64,000 bases of DNA from Bacilli bacterium (GTDB lineage Bacteria; Bacillota; Bacilli; Paenibacillales; NBRC-103111): contig JAQBPR010000190.1 of assembly GCA_028287395.1 (NCBI GenBank), positions 1 to 64,000 of the forward strand, in the 5' to 3' direction. The first letter of the stretch is position 1, and each line of letters begins with the position of its first letter. Below the pieces are notes generated by a model that saw only the letters and a program-made list of their open reading frames with translations, ran no database searches and had not been told where the DNA came from. Shown here piece by piece: positions 16,204-24,555 of this stretch. The translations under genes and the position numbers were made by a program.

Positions 16204-17255
16204 TTACTTTCATCTCCCTCATCCGCCCGCATGAGTGGAACGCGAATTTCAATTCTCGTCCCTTTATCAGGAGCAGTGACAATACTTAAAGATCCGCCAA
16301 TCTCATTTACGCGCTCTCGCATGGAAACGAGACCATATGAAGTATGTTTTTGTAAATCCGAATCAAAGCCAATCCCATTGTCATGGACGGAAAGTCGAAC
16401 AGCATCCGTTGGACGCTGCAGCTTAATATCCATCTTGGTCGCTTTGGAATGACGCAAAGTATTGGATAAAGCCTCTTGTACAATACGAAACAGATGATCT
16501 TCGATGCCTTTAGGAAGCTGAATATTGGCATCCATTTCCCAAGAGATATCAATAGGTACTTTGGCCTTCAACTCTTGAAGGAGCTCCAGCAAGCCTTCCG
16601 ATAATTTTTTCCCTTCCAAATGCACAGGACGCAAATGGAGCAGTAATGCTCTCATCTCCGATTGGGCGACTGAGGCCATTTCTTCGATCAAATGAATTTG
16701 TCTGCGCGCTTTTTCAAAGTCTTTATCCAAGGTTCTTCCAACCGCAGTTGCCGTCATCGATATCGCAAATAGCTGTTGACTGACCGCATCATGTAAATCT
16801 CTTGCCAAGCGTTGTCTTTCTTCAACTACTGCAGAATATTTGGCCTTTTCCGCCAGTTGAGCATTATTTGTAGATAATCGTTGTAAAGAGGAAACTTGTT
16901 CTTCCCACTTTCTGCTGATCCGATTCAACTGTTCTCCAAGTCGTCCGATTTCGTCTTCACCTAAGGAAGGAACCGAATGACTTAAATTCCCCTTTTCCAA
17001 ATAAAGCATCAATTCATTTAATTGCTCCAGCCTCCGGCTAACCCGATAGCTGGACCAAAATCCATAAGCCAGACAAATGACGCCTACGATAAAAAACAGC
17101 CCAAAACTAAATTTAATCCCCATTTGCCATGTGGCAAAAGGATTCGTAAAATCCCGAGAATATAGATCATATATGACCGCGCCGCATAGAATAAAACAGA
17201 GCCAAATAGATTCACTCATACTACGCCAGATCATATTGGTCAGCCGCTTATTCAC
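16191..17255 (-). CDS. liaS: Sensor histidine kinase LiaS
   Basis: 354 residues from GTG at 17255, which has AAAGGA eight bases upstream; a TTG at 17276 is less likely. Two membrane helices near the N-terminus enclose a very short extracellular loop (YDLYSRDFTNPFATWQ), the intramembrane-sensing layout of LiaS/VraS kinases. A HAMP domain, the HisKA_3 block RQRLARDLHDAVSQQLFAIS (phospho-His about 155) and an ATPase domain follow (N-box EALSNTLRHS, G-box DNGIGFD). Partner of LiaR (overlap of 13 bp); LiaF from the gene 35 bp upstream is the expected inhibitor. Confidence 0.9.
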   Translation of the reverse strand: MNKRLTNMIWRSMSESIWLCFILCGAVIYDLYSRDFTNPFATWQMGIKFSFGLFFIVGVICLAYGFWSSYRVSRRLEQLNELMLYLEKGNLSHSVPSLGEDEIGRLGEQLNRISRKWEEQVSSLQRLSTNNAQLAEKAKYSAVVEERQRLARDLHDAVSQQLFAISMTATAVGRTLDKDFEKARRQIHLIEEMASVAQSEMRALLLHLRPVHLEGKKLSEGLLELLQELKAKVPIDISWEMDANIQLPKGIEDHLFRIVQEALSNTLRHSKATKMDIKLQRPTDAVRLSVHDNGIGFDSDLQKHTSYGLVSMRERVNEIGGSLSIVTAPDKGTRIEIRVPLMRADEGDESKWKV

Positions 17256-17290
17256 GAGATCATTCCTTTCTATCAAGCGTTCTAAAGTTT

Positions 17291-17950
17291 CTAGATAATT
17301 TTCACATCAATATCTGCTACGATATAGGATACAATTAGTTTCACTTTATTCGTGCTTGAATGGTAATTAGGAGATTGCCACATAATCTTATTCAACACGC
17401 CCGCTTCTTTTTCTCGCTCCACCTCGATTTGTCCGAAGACAACCGAGCTCATCACAGAAATGCCGACATTCTCTGGTACGATAACATCAATATCACCAAA
17501 AACGCCTTGTAGAATGATAGTGACGTCCGGTTCCTCCCAAATGGCAAAGCCAAAATCAAGCTTTATCTCACCAACCACATTCCAAATACTCATTGGCAGC
17601 AGACTCCAGGGTCTTTTGTTCCATTGAATGCTCTCGATTAATTTCTGTTTTTGTACATAAGCTCCATTCCAATGGGTCCGTTTTGATTTCAGATAAAATA
17701 AACCCAAGGAAAGTAGAACGATTCCTACAATAATTGCAAAAAAATGACCAATTAGAATAACTACGCCAATCCCTAGAAAAATATAGCCTTTTTTCGACGA
17801 TCCGTTACGCAGAGAAAGAATCCCAAAGCATATGCATACGATCGAAACGACAGTAGAGAATCCAAATATTTTATCCACTAATAAAAAAATACCCGCTGCA
17901 ATTAATATAAGATAGGTATTCCGCTTTCGGTTGTTGTGGTCATTCTCCAT
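17291..17950 (-). CDS. liaF: LiaF-like membrane inhibitor of LiaS
   Basis: 219 residues. Four hydrophobic helices within the first ~90 residues, then a beta-helical C-terminal domain (NVVGEIKLDFGFAIWEEPDV, then GVFGDIDVIVPENVGISVMS) of the kind found in LiaF/VraT. In Bacillus LiaF keeps the kinase LiaS off until the envelope is damaged. ATG follows AGGAGGTGACGAC. A terminator separates it from the upstream pspA, so liaFSR probably has its own promoter besides read-through from the psp genes. Confidence 0.87.
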   Translation of the reverse strand: MENDHNNRKRNTYLILIAAGIFLLVDKIFGFSTVVSIVCICFGILSLRNGSSKKGYIFLGIGVVILIGHFFAIIVGIVLLSLGLFYLKSKRTHWNGAYVQKQKLIESIQWNKRPWSLLPMSIWNVVGEIKLDFGFAIWEEPDVTIILQGVFGDIDVIVPENVGISVMSSVVFGQIEVEREKEAGVLNKIMWQSPNYHSSTNKVKLIVSYIVADIDVKII

Positions 17951-18008
17951 GTCGTCACCTCCTGTATGCCTGCTCTGGGAAACTTAGTTATACATACTAT
18001 AGAAAAGA

Positions 18009-18043
18009 AAAGCCATACAGGCTTAAGCTCGCCTTATGGCTTT
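18009..18043 (-). terminator. Terminator between pspA and liaF
   Basis: AAGCCATA/TATGGCTT stem with an inner AGGC/GCCT stem, followed on the minus strand by TTTTCTTTTC. It would partly end the psp transcript before liaFSR. Confidence 0.7.
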
Positions 18044-18084
18044 CCCTTTCATAGCATAACATACTTCATATCACCGCTCCAACA

Positions 18085-18819
18085 CTATTTTGCAGTGTTT
18101 TCAGCCGCATTTTCTTTGATTAATAAAGGCTCATTTGCTGCTGAATTCTGGCTTACACCCAGTTTTTCTTTCAGCAATCGCATTTGTTCGTCCAGCAATT
18201 GTTTCTTTGCTTCATCCGCTGTATTCAATGTGCCGCCCGTTGGAGAATAAGGTCTGCGAACGACCGTTGCTTCCACTTCCAGCTGCATGATCTTTTCTTC
18301 CATCCGGTGGAAACCGCGTGATGCATGCCCGCCTTCGATGACGTTAGTGAAGCTGATTTGTGCCATTTGTTTTTGTGCTTTCGCCATTTGAGCACGAGAA
18401 ACCAGTTCATTGCGTTTATTCCGCATTTGATAAAATTCGTCTTTCATTTCATGCAATTGATTCATTAAATCTTCAGCTTGAACCTTAGCCTGCGCATGCA
18501 TTTCACCATATTCGTTGATCTTTTGATCGTAATACAGTTTTTCCTCCAAGGCCTGTCTTGCTACTGCCTCTTGATTGCTTTTTAAAGCAATTGTTGCCTT
18601 TGATTCACGATCCGCGCTAGTTCGAACTGCTCCATGCAAGCGTTCCTGCAATTTGCGTTCGTTAGCAATCTGCTTCGCTACGGTAACCTCCGCCAAGGCA
18701 ATTTCCTCTTCCATATCACGCAAATATTGATTTAACATAATAACCGGATCTTCTACTTTATCCAATACCTCATGAATCGATGCTTTAGTCATGTCCTTAA
18801 GTCTAGTAAAAACTCCCAT
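18085..18819 (-). CDS. PspA/IM30 family protein (LiaH-like)
   Basis: 244 residues, mostly long charged coiled coil. It starts [25 protein letters not shown], the PspA amphipathic helix and first domain, with the DP-x6-YLRDMEEEI block. PspA/LiaH proteins form large ring or rod assemblies (ESCRT-III type) on the inner face of a damaged membrane. It follows pspC by two bases. An acidic tail of about 40 residues ends the protein. It is one of two PspA paralogues in this operon. Confidence 0.9.
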   Translation of the reverse strand: MGVFTRLKDMTKASIHEVLDKVEDPVIMLNQYLRDMEEEIALAEVTVAKQIANERKLQERLHGAVRTSADRESKATIALKSNQEAVARQALEEKLYYDQKINEYGEMHAQAKVQAEDLMNQLHEMKDEFYQMRNKRNELVSRAQMAKAQKQMAQISFTNVIEGGHASRGFHRMEEKIMQLEVEATVVRRPYSPTGGTLNTADEAKKQLLDEQMRLLKEKLGVSQNSAANEPLLIKENAAENTAK

Positions 18820-18821
18820 AA

Positions 18822-19262
18822 TTACACTTCTCCCTTCTCATATTGAGCCAATTTGGCACGTAATTGTTGTAATTCAGTATGCAATGCTTTTTGTTCGATA
18901 TCTTTCATCATTTCGTCAATATTGTTGGAACTGCCTGGTGTCGTAGATTTCGGTTGCTGCGCATAGCTGCTCCACGCTCCTGCTCCATATGCCATTGAAG
19001 GATTCATTGAACCTGACGGCTGCTTTGAAGTGCTATAGCTCGGTTGTTCCCATCCATACATCGAACCCGTATCATATAAAGGTTCTTTAGGAATGGCAAT
19101 ACTCGCGATGACATATAGCGCAATAACGGTTCCACCTGTAAAAAAAGTTGTGACAACAACAACTAAACGAAGCAGAGTTACATCCACATTCATTGCTTGA
19201 GCTAAACCACCGCACAAGCCGAATAACTTTTTATTGCTGCGGGAACGATATATTTTACTCAT
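18822..19262 (-). CDS. PspC-domain membrane protein
   Basis: 146 residues. The PspC domain covers residues 1-62: [20 protein letters not shown], then [35 protein letters not shown] with one membrane helix pair. A flexible serine/glycine/tyrosine-rich linker and a short coiled C-terminus ([19 protein letters not shown]) follow, which may contact the PspA coiled coils encoded on both sides. It overlaps the upstream pspA paralogue by four bases (ATGA), so translation is coupled. Confidence 0.9.
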   Translation of the reverse strand: MSKIYRSRSNKKLFGLCGGLAQAMNVDVTLLRLVVVVTTFFTGGTVIALYVIASIAIPKEPLYDTGSMYGWEQPSYSTSKQPSGSMNPSMAYGAGAWSSYAQQPKSTTPGSSNNIDEMMKDIEQKALHTELQQLRAKLAQYEKGEV

Positions 19263-19939
19263 AGCTGAGATCCACTCTCCCTTTCCAGCTTTTTACGCAG
19301 ATTGCTTAATTCCTGCTCCAATAAATGCGAAACAGCACTGCCTGCTTGGTATAAAACTTCTTTACTCATTCTGCGTACATCACGCAGGGATCTTGTTTCC
19401 AACTCCAAATCAGAAACCTTCTCTTCTAAACGATTGAACATCCGCGGAGTTGAATGACGTCCTATATCATTCATCCGTTCATTCATCCGTCGTTGTAGTC
19501 GGACAGACTCGAGACGCGCTTGGTAATAATTCCTTTTTGCAGCTATTTCAACATAATCCGCTTTCATCGCTTGCAATTGATCTTCCAATTCAATAATGGC
19601 TAGCTTACTCTGTTCATACAGCTCACGATATTGCTCCCATTTTTGTTCCTGCAGCATTTTATCCTGCAGCGCCAATCGAGCTGTTTCTTCTTCTCCTGCC
19701 TTTAATGCTAACAAGGCTTGCTGTTCACGCTTTTCCTTCCACTGCTCTGCACTCAGATACTGTGTCCGCAAAGATTGAGCATGTTGAACGCACTGCTGAT
19801 GTAACCGTTCCGACTGCTGAATTTGTTCTCTTTGTGAAACTAAGTACTGATCAATCAAACGGACAGGGTCTTCCGACCGTTCCAGTTTTTCATTGAGCGT
19901 GGCAGCGGTCATATCTCTCATCCGCCTAAGTATGCTCAT
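19259..19939 (-). CDS. Second PspA/IM30 family protein
   Basis: 226 residues, glutamine- and arginine-rich coiled coil. N-terminus MSILRRMRDMTAATLNEKLERSEDPVRLIDQYL matches the PspA start but is more basic than its paralogue at 18085. It has the same length of helical core and no long acidic tail. Two different PspA proteins around one PspC suggest mixed assemblies or division of labour. It lies 18 bp after the small LiaI-like membrane gene. ATG follows GGAGGAAG. Confidence 0.87.
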   Translation of the reverse strand: MSILRRMRDMTAATLNEKLERSEDPVRLIDQYLVSQREQIQQSERLHQQCVQHAQSLRTQYLSAEQWKEKREQQALLALKAGEEETARLALQDKMLQEQKWEQYRELYEQSKLAIIELEDQLQAMKADYVEIAAKRNYYQARLESVRLQRRMNERMNDIGRHSTPRMFNRLEEKVSDLELETRSLRDVRRMSKEVLYQAGSAVSHLLEQELSNLRKKLERESGSQL

Positions 19940-19957
19940 GTTTCTTCCTCCATTCGC

Positions 19958-20254
19958 TTAATACGCTTTATTTTTCTTCAGCATCGAAACGCCGATAACT
20001 ATCAGTGCAATCGCCAGGATTATGCCAATCAAACCTGCTAATTTACCGAATAAAATGACTGCGCCCAGCAGCATGACTCCACCGCCAATTAGTCTTTTGC
20101 CCCCTTGGAATCCGATATATCCGAAAATGAGCATTGCAATCGGGATGATTAAGCCGAACAAATGTCCGATGCCAAATCCAATCCTATCCAAAACCATTAA
20201 AGCGCCACAGCCGATTAAAAATAGTGCAAATCCGCTTTTTCTATTAATCTCCAT
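19958..20254 (-). CDS. Small LiaI/LiaF-TM-like membrane protein
   Basis: 98 residues, nearly all hydrophobic: SGFALFLIGCGALMVLDRIG, then GHLFGLIIPIAMLIFGYIG and further glycine-rich helices up to SMLKKNKAY. The layout is that of LiaI or the membrane part of LiaF. In Bacillus LiaI anchors LiaH (PspA) at the membrane. It is the first gene of the psp operon, after a promoter with a candidate LiaR operator (20323-20344). ATG follows AAGGGTGGTG. Confidence 0.8.
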   Translation of the reverse strand: MEINRKSGFALFLIGCGALMVLDRIGFGIGHLFGLIIPIAMLIFGYIGFQGGKRLIGGGVMLLGAVILFGKLAGLIGIILAIALIVIGVSMLKKNKAY

Positions 20255-20297
20255 CGTTTCACCACCCTTCCGTTGTTTATCGCTTTCCTATGTCCTT

Positions 20298-20344
20298 ATT
20301 GTAGACCAAAGCAAAGCTCTCTAGAACAGTCCTACGACGGTTCT
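20298..20344 (-). promoter_or_regulatory. Candidate LiaR operator and promoter of the psp operon
   Basis: Inverted repeat AGAACAGTC (20323-20331), four-base spacer, GACGGTTCT (20336-20344), eight of nine pairs matching. About 20 bp downstream on the minus strand is a -10-like TACAAT (20303-20298) with no good -35 box, as expected for an activator-dependent promoter. LiaR binding is inferred from position and symmetry. Confidence 0.5.
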
Positions 20345-20393
20345 TTGCACTAGACTTGAGGCGGGGTGCGGGTAAGCCTTAGGGGCATAACGC

Positions 20394-20439
20394 AAAAAAA
20401 AACCGCAAATCCAATGCGCAATGACGCATAGATTACGGT
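20394..20439 (-). terminator. Terminator of larE
   Basis: Imperfect stem of about 14 pairs (20402-20418 with 20425-20439) followed on the minus strand by nine T. It lies 65 bp past the larE stop. Confidence 0.75.
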
Positions 20440-20503
20440 CTTTTTAAAATGGAATCTTTAAATAAGTTTCGATACGATGGGAATTTGGTTTTTGTCCGCT
20501 ATT

Positions 20504-21316
20504 TTAAACATGTGTCAGCACTTCATTCAAGCTGCCAGAACGGTATCCTTTCAAGTCCAGGCTAACATATGTATAGCCGATCTCCTGCAGCTTTGCAGTT
20601 ATAGTATCTGCTACTGCGACAACTTCCGCTAAATGCGCAGGAGCCACTTCGATTCGGGCAAGCTTCTCATGCTGGCGTACACGGACCTGACGGAAACCAA
20701 GCTGCATCATGAACGCCTCTGCTTGATCAATCATTGTAAGTTTTTCTTGCGTAATCAATTCTCCATAAGGTATACGTGAAGACAAGCAGGCAAAAGACGG
20801 CTTATCCCAGGTTCTAAGTCCAAATTGACGAGATATATGGCGAATCTCTGCTTTGGTGATCCCTGCTTCAAGCAGCGGTGCTCGCACTCCGCGATCATGC
20901 GCCGCTTGCAAACCTGGGCGATGCTCACCTAAGTCATCCGCGATAGCGCCAAAAATCACATGCTCGAAGCCGCGTTCCTTGGCAATCGGGATGAGATGCG
21001 AGAATAGTTCGTTTTTGCAAAAATAGCAACGATTGGTCGGATTTTCTGCATAACCCGGGATGTCCAATTCGCTCGTATGAATGACCTCATGCGGTGCCCC
21101 GATCTCTAAAGCGAGAGCAATGGCCTCATCTTTCTCCCGCTGCGGATATGTTTCTGAATCGGCCGTTATTGCCAATACTCGTTCCGGTCCTAAAAATTCT
21201 ATGGCTGCTTTTAGCAAAAGTGCGCTGTCGACTCCTCCAGAGAATGCGACGACAACCTTATCAAGCGATTGCAGCAATTGCCCAAGCTGCACATATTTCT
21301 GTTCTATATTGTCCAT
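20504..21316 (-). CDS. larE: ATP-dependent sacrificial sulfur transferase LarE
   Basis: 270 residues, full length. The PP-loop VVVAFSGGVDSALLLKAA (about 21-38) adenylates the substrate carboxylate. NPTNRCYFCKNELF and WDKPSFACLSSRIPYG carry conserved cysteines; the Cys in FACLSSR corresponds to the sulfur-donating Cys of Lactobacillus LarE, which is consumed in the reaction. LarE adds sulfur during synthesis of the nickel-pincer nucleotide cofactor of lactate racemase. larA, larB and larC are not in the window. ATG follows AAGGAGG. Downstream of moaA but separated from it by a terminator. Confidence 0.9.
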   Translation of the reverse strand: MDNIEQKYVQLGQLLQSLDKVVVAFSGGVDSALLLKAAIEFLGPERVLAITADSETYPQREKDEAIALALEIGAPHEVIHTSELDIPGYAENPTNRCYFCKNELFSHLIPIAKERGFEHVIFGAIADDLGEHRPGLQAAHDRGVRAPLLEAGITKAEIRHISRQFGLRTWDKPSFACLSSRIPYGELITQEKLTMIDQAEAFMMQLGFRQVRVRQHEKLARIEVAPAHLAEVVAVADTITAKLQEIGYTYVSLDLKGYRSGSLNEVLTHV

Positions 21317-21342
21317 TCAATAGCCTCCTTTTTACACTTATT

Positions 21343-21363
21343 TACTCCTCGTCGTCACTTTTC
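21343..21363 (-). repeat. Second copy of the 21-base head sequence
   Basis: Read on the minus strand this matches 8727-8747 at 20 of 21 positions (GTGACGACGAGGAGTAA core). It lies between the moaA terminator and the larE ribosome-binding site. The structured element that follows the first copy is absent. Confidence 0.6.
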
Positions 21364-21366
21364 CAG

Positions 21367-21391
21367 CAAAAATCACCCTTTCGGATGATTT
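21367..21391 (-). terminator. Terminator of moaA
   Basis: Minus-strand hairpin AAATCATCC-GAAA-GGGTGATTT followed by TTG; a GNRA-type loop closes it. Confidence 0.7.
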
Positions 21392-21436
21392 TAAAAAATA
21401 TGCTAACTGAAGGCTGCAAGAGCTTCGGTTTTTATT

Positions 21437-22441
21437 TTATCCGCCAATTTGCGACATACGACGTAAAGTTGGAACATGAGATTGTACTTGATCCAGAAGC
21501 GCTTGCGCCATTTCGTGATTTTCCGGTTTCAGATCCAACGCTTTAAAAAACACCTGGGCAATTGCCTCGTCATCTCCAATATAAGAACGAATATTGAATT
21601 CATCCGACCAGTACAAACAAGGTTTAATATTGCCGTCTGCAGTCAATCTAAGACGATTGCAGGTTTCGCAAAAATGATCGCTCACCGGATGAATAAGTCC
21701 AAAAACTCCTTTGGCTCCGGCAATACGATAATTTTGTGATGGACCATTGCCATATACTTCGTCTGCAGGACTAAATTTCCATCCCATCTGATCACAGCGT
21801 TCCAACACAACACTAAGCGGCAAATATCCTGCTTTCCACCCCTCATCGTGATGACCAATTGGCATGTATTCAATAAAACGGACATGTATTTTCTGCTCTA
21901 ATGTCATCCGTAGAAAGTCATCTATTTCATCATCATTAACGCTTTTCATCAGGACCACATTAATTTTGATCGGGTCGAGTCCAACACGGACGGCTGCTTC
22001 AAGACTTTCTAATACCCTCCGGATATCACCACCGCGTGTAATCATTGCGAAACGATCTGCACGTAATGAATCCAAGCTAATATTAATTCTGGTTAAGCCT
22101 GCTGCGCGAAATTTATCAGCTTTGGCGGCGAAATAAATCCCATTGGTAGTCAAGGCAATATCTTCGATACCAGGAATCACGGCTAAGGATGCAATCAATT
22201 GATCTAAATCCTTGCGCACCATCGGCTCCCCGCCAGTTAAACGCAGCTTGCGAACACCATACCCTGCAAGAACACGTACAACCTCTGTAATTTCGTCAAA
22301 ACGCAGCAATTTATCATCGGGCTCGAACTCCATACCTTCTGCAGGCATGCAGTAAACACAGCGCAAATTACATTTATCTGTTACGGATATTCGCAGATAA
22401 TCATGTACACGATCGAAGCGATCGACCAATTGTCTTTGCAT
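21437..22441 (-). CDS. moaA: GTP 3',8-cyclase MoaA
   Basis: 334 residues from ATG 22441, with AGGAGGGG seven bases upstream; the frame is open 11 codons further. Radical SAM motif CNLRCVYC (about 22-29) binds the first Fe-S cluster. KLRLTGGEP follows. The C-terminal cluster cysteines are in CETCNRLRLTADGNIKPC (about 250-267). It turns GTP into the first cyclic intermediate of molybdenum cofactor synthesis. The usual last two residues Gly-Gly are present (SQIGG end). It precedes larE; a MOSC-domain gene lies just upstream, fitting a cofactor context. Confidence 0.95.
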   Translation of the reverse strand: MQRQLVDRFDRVHDYLRISVTDKCNLRCVYCMPAEGMEFEPDDKLLRFDEITEVVRVLAGYGVRKLRLTGGEPMVRKDLDQLIASLAVIPGIEDIALTTNGIYFAAKADKFRAAGLTRINISLDSLRADRFAMITRGGDIRRVLESLEAAVRVGLDPIKINVVLMKSVNDDEIDDFLRMTLEQKIHVRFIEYMPIGHHDEGWKAGYLPLSVVLERCDQMGWKFSPADEVYGNGPSQNYRIAGAKGVFGLIHPVSDHFCETCNRLRLTADGNIKPCLYWSDEFNIRSYIGDDEAIAQVFFKALDLKPENHEMAQALLDQVQSHVPTLRRMSQIGG

Positions 22442-22517
22442 TCTGTGACCCCTCCTAAAAATTTGCATAAGCAAAACTATTTATTCTCATTATGACACAT
22501 TTAGACTGTAAAATATA

Positions 22518-23153
22518 TTAATCCGATAGTCGTTTGCTCAGTGTTTCCCGCCAACTATCCGACAGTGCATTCACAGCTAATATAGCTCGCACACCATCCA
22601 TATCTTTTTTATCCCCATACATCATATGATTGGCAAATGAAACAGACACCCGAAGCGGATGAATTTCCATGAGTTTAATCGGATGCTTTACATCAATCCA
22701 ACCCTCTTTTAACACTCTAAAATAATACCCTGTATAGCCGGTCTGCTGCACTAGCAGAGGCAAATCATCTATATTATGTCGTTTGGCCAGCTTATAGCAA
22801 GGCTGACGAGGTTGGCTTACCTGCACCAAAGCATCGCCAATTTGGTAAACATTCCCCAGATACACTTGCGATTCCAGCATGCCTGCTATGGTAAAGTTCT
22901 CACCAAACGCGCCAAAAGTCAATGGACGAGCCAATTCTTGCTCCCAATAAGCATAATGCTCCTGACAGTATACACAAATGGCTTTATCCAAACCGCCATG
23001 ATGGACTAAATCCGCTTGCTCGTCCCCAGAAAGATTGTAGGAGGATAAAAAAATCGGCGATTGTATGGGAAGCTTATGAAAGGCTGTTATAATTTCTTTT
23101 TGCTGACTTACAAGAGTTTGCGGTTTAGCTACTTGAATTGAAACCAAATGCAT
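22518..23153 (-). CDS. MOSC domain protein (YiiM-like)
   Basis: 211 residues. The MOSC core is LVHHGGLDKAICVYCQEHYAYWEQEL followed by FGENFTIAGM and QVSQPRQPCYKLAKRH, with the conserved Cys (about 137) that binds sulfur or the cofactor. YiiM-type proteins use the molybdenum cofactor to reduce N-hydroxylated compounds. The adjacent moaA, which makes that cofactor, supports a cofactor-bound role. ATG follows GGAGTGTTG. Separate short intergenic gaps; possibly one unit with moaA. Confidence 0.85.
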   Translation of the reverse strand: MHLVSIQVAKPQTLVSQQKEIITAFHKLPIQSPIFLSSYNLSGDEQADLVHHGGLDKAICVYCQEHYAYWEQELARPLTFGAFGENFTIAGMLESQVYLGNVYQIGDALVQVSQPRQPCYKLAKRHNIDDLPLLVQQTGYTGYYFRVLKEGWIDVKHPIKLMEIHPLRVSVSFANHMMYGDKKDMDGVRAILAVNALSDSWRETLSKRLSD

Positions 23154-23194
23154 ATCAACACTCCATTCAAAAGACGAGCATCATCTCTATGCTT

Positions 23195-23791
23195 TTATTT
23201 AATAAGCGTTTGTAAGTGCTTGGTACAATTAAAAAGCAAGCATTTCCAGCCTGCTTCTGTATGCTGCTCATCCCACTCGATCATGGTTACACAAGTGTTA
23301 TCCAAAAATGTAATTTCCATTTCTTTAAATAATTCCGCAAGTAAAGTACGAATCCAGGCACCATGGCTAACGAGTAGAATTTTCCCGTTCGGATAACGAA
23401 TGGTCATTTCCTGTAAAAAGTCAAGACTGCGTAAAAGCATATGCTGATCGCTTTCCTCGCCATGATCCAACTCTCGCCAATTTTCGCCCCACTTCTCGAT
23501 TCGTTCCGCAACCGTTGTACCATCCAAACGCCCATGTGTTTTTTCACGGAGTCTGGGGTCAAATCCAGTTATCTGCTTACCCAACTGCGATGCAATCATT
23601 TCCGCAGTTGCGCTTGCCCTGCGCAGATCACTCGTGTAAATCATATCCCAATCTTCTTCGGCCAACCTCCGAGCTAATACATCTGCTTGTTTAACACCAT
23701 CCGCATTAAGAGCGACATCTTGCTGACCTTGTGCCCTGCCCTGTTGATTCCAATCTGTCACTCCATGTCTCACGATGCCTATAATCGTCAT
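23195..23791 (-). CDS. Histidine phosphatase family protein (phosphoglycerate mutase-like)
   Basis: 198 residues. The catalytic motif IGIVRHGVTDWNQQGRAQG (about 4-22) contains the phospho-accepting His of RHG; SDLRRASATAEMI, REKTHGRLDG and LLVSHGAWIRTLLAEL (second catalytic His) complete the branch 2-like active site. It dephosphorylates small metabolites; substrate unknown. Its start overlaps the stop of the HxlR regulator by four bases, so the two are cotranscribed. Confidence 0.88.
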   Translation of the reverse strand: MTIIGIVRHGVTDWNQQGRAQGQQDVALNADGVKQADVLARRLAEEDWDMIYTSDLRRASATAEMIASQLGKQITGFDPRLREKTHGRLDGTTVAERIEKWGENWRELDHGEESDQHMLLRSLDFLQEMTIRYPNGKILLVSHGAWIRTLLAELFKEMEITFLDNTCVTMIEWDEQHTEAGWKCLLFNCTKHLQTLIK

Positions 23792-24102
23792 TTAGAGTCC
23801 CATACTTCCGCCCATTTTTGCACTTCACCCATAACCAATTGTAAAGCTCGGCCTTTTTCAGTAAGGTCATATTCGATTCGTACCGGAGTTTCAGGATAAA
23901 CGTGTCGTGTTAAGATGCCTGCCAATTCCAGCTCTTTAAACCTTTCTGAAAGCATACGATCACTCATACCCGTTATCGATTCGGATATATCTTTAAATCG
24001 TTTGGGACCATCCAACAGCACGCGAATGATGAGACCTGTCCATCGCTTTCCAAGTATTTCAAAAGCCGCTTCAAATTTTGGGCATAAATGTTGGCCATCC
24101 AT
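23788..24102 (-). CDS. HxlR-family transcriptional regulator
   Basis: 104 residues, the usual size. CPKFEAAFEILGKRWTGLIIRVL (about 6-28) has the N-terminal Cys and KW/KRW block of the family; the winged helix is RFKDISESITGMSDRMLSERFKELE, followed by YELTEKG-like YDLTEKGRAL. It binds as a dimer and often responds to electrophiles or redox stress. Upstream lies the inverted repeat TTACTT-N5-AAGTAA, a probable operator, and beyond it a broken pirin gene, the likely former target. Confidence 0.9.
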   Translation of the reverse strand: MDGQHLCPKFEAAFEILGKRWTGLIIRVLLDGPKRFKDISESITGMSDRMLSERFKELELAGILTRHVYPETPVRIEYDLTEKGRALQLVMGEVQKWAEVWDSK

Positions 24103-24135
24103 TCTACATCATCTCCTAAAGACATTTTACCATAG

Positions 24136-24152
24136 TTACTTGACAAAAGTAA
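24136..24152. promoter_or_regulatory. Candidate HxlR operator
   Basis: Perfect inverted repeat TTACTT-GACAA-AAGTAA, 34 bp upstream of the hxlR start and overlapping a TTGACA-like -35 on the plus strand. Short symmetric boxes of this type are usual for HxlR proteins; assignment is inferred from position. Confidence 0.55.
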
Positions 24153-24428
24153 GCGCCGGAAAAATGCGGATTAGAGCCTTCTTATGATCAAAAGCCTTTC
24201 ACAAACCAAGATGCGACTTTCTATCTTTCCACTTTGGAGCCTGATCACCAAATCAAGCATCACCAAGAAGCAAATCGACGTATGCTATTGTTCGTTATCA
24301 GCGGAGAGCTTTTATTAAACAATCAACAATCATTAAGTGAGGGTGATTCGGCGAGAATCACCGAGCTGGAGGAATTAAATTTATCCACTAGCAAGGGCAC
24401 CCAATTTTTTTTAATTGATTTAGCCTAA
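24153..24428 (+). pseudogene. C-terminal remnant of a pirin (YhhW-type quercetinase family) gene
   Basis: The plus frame after a stop at 24150 reads APEKCGLEPSYDQKPF, then ATFYLSTLEPDHQIKHHQEA and RRMLLFVISGELLLN, ending FFLIDLA. PEKxGLEPSYxQK and the C-terminal cupin strand pattern are those of YhhW-type pirins. The N-terminal cupin domain with its metal ligands (about 120 residues) is missing, and the segment between the two blocks is shorter than usual. No start codon with a ribosome-binding site precedes it; TTG at 24234 would give 64 residues. It is divergent from hxlR. Confidence 0.6.
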
Positions 24429-24457
24429 AAACGAATCCAAAACACTTTGCAAAAAGA

Positions 24458-24536
24458 GCCTCCTCAACTTGACCGCTATGAATCTGATCGACGAACTTCA
24501 TTTCGTCGATCAGACTCCCAGATCAGTTGAGGAGGC
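24458..24536. terminator. Large nested hairpin, terminator for the exporter gene and the pirin remnant
   Basis: Outer arms GCCTCCTCAACT (24458-24469) and AGTTGAGGAGGC (24525-24536). An inner perfect hairpin CTGATCGACGAA/TTCGTCGATCAG (24484-24513) has a six-base loop. T runs on both sides, five T on the minus strand, suit convergent genes. Confidence 0.75.
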
Positions 24537-24555
24537 TTTGTTTAAAGTGGGTACA

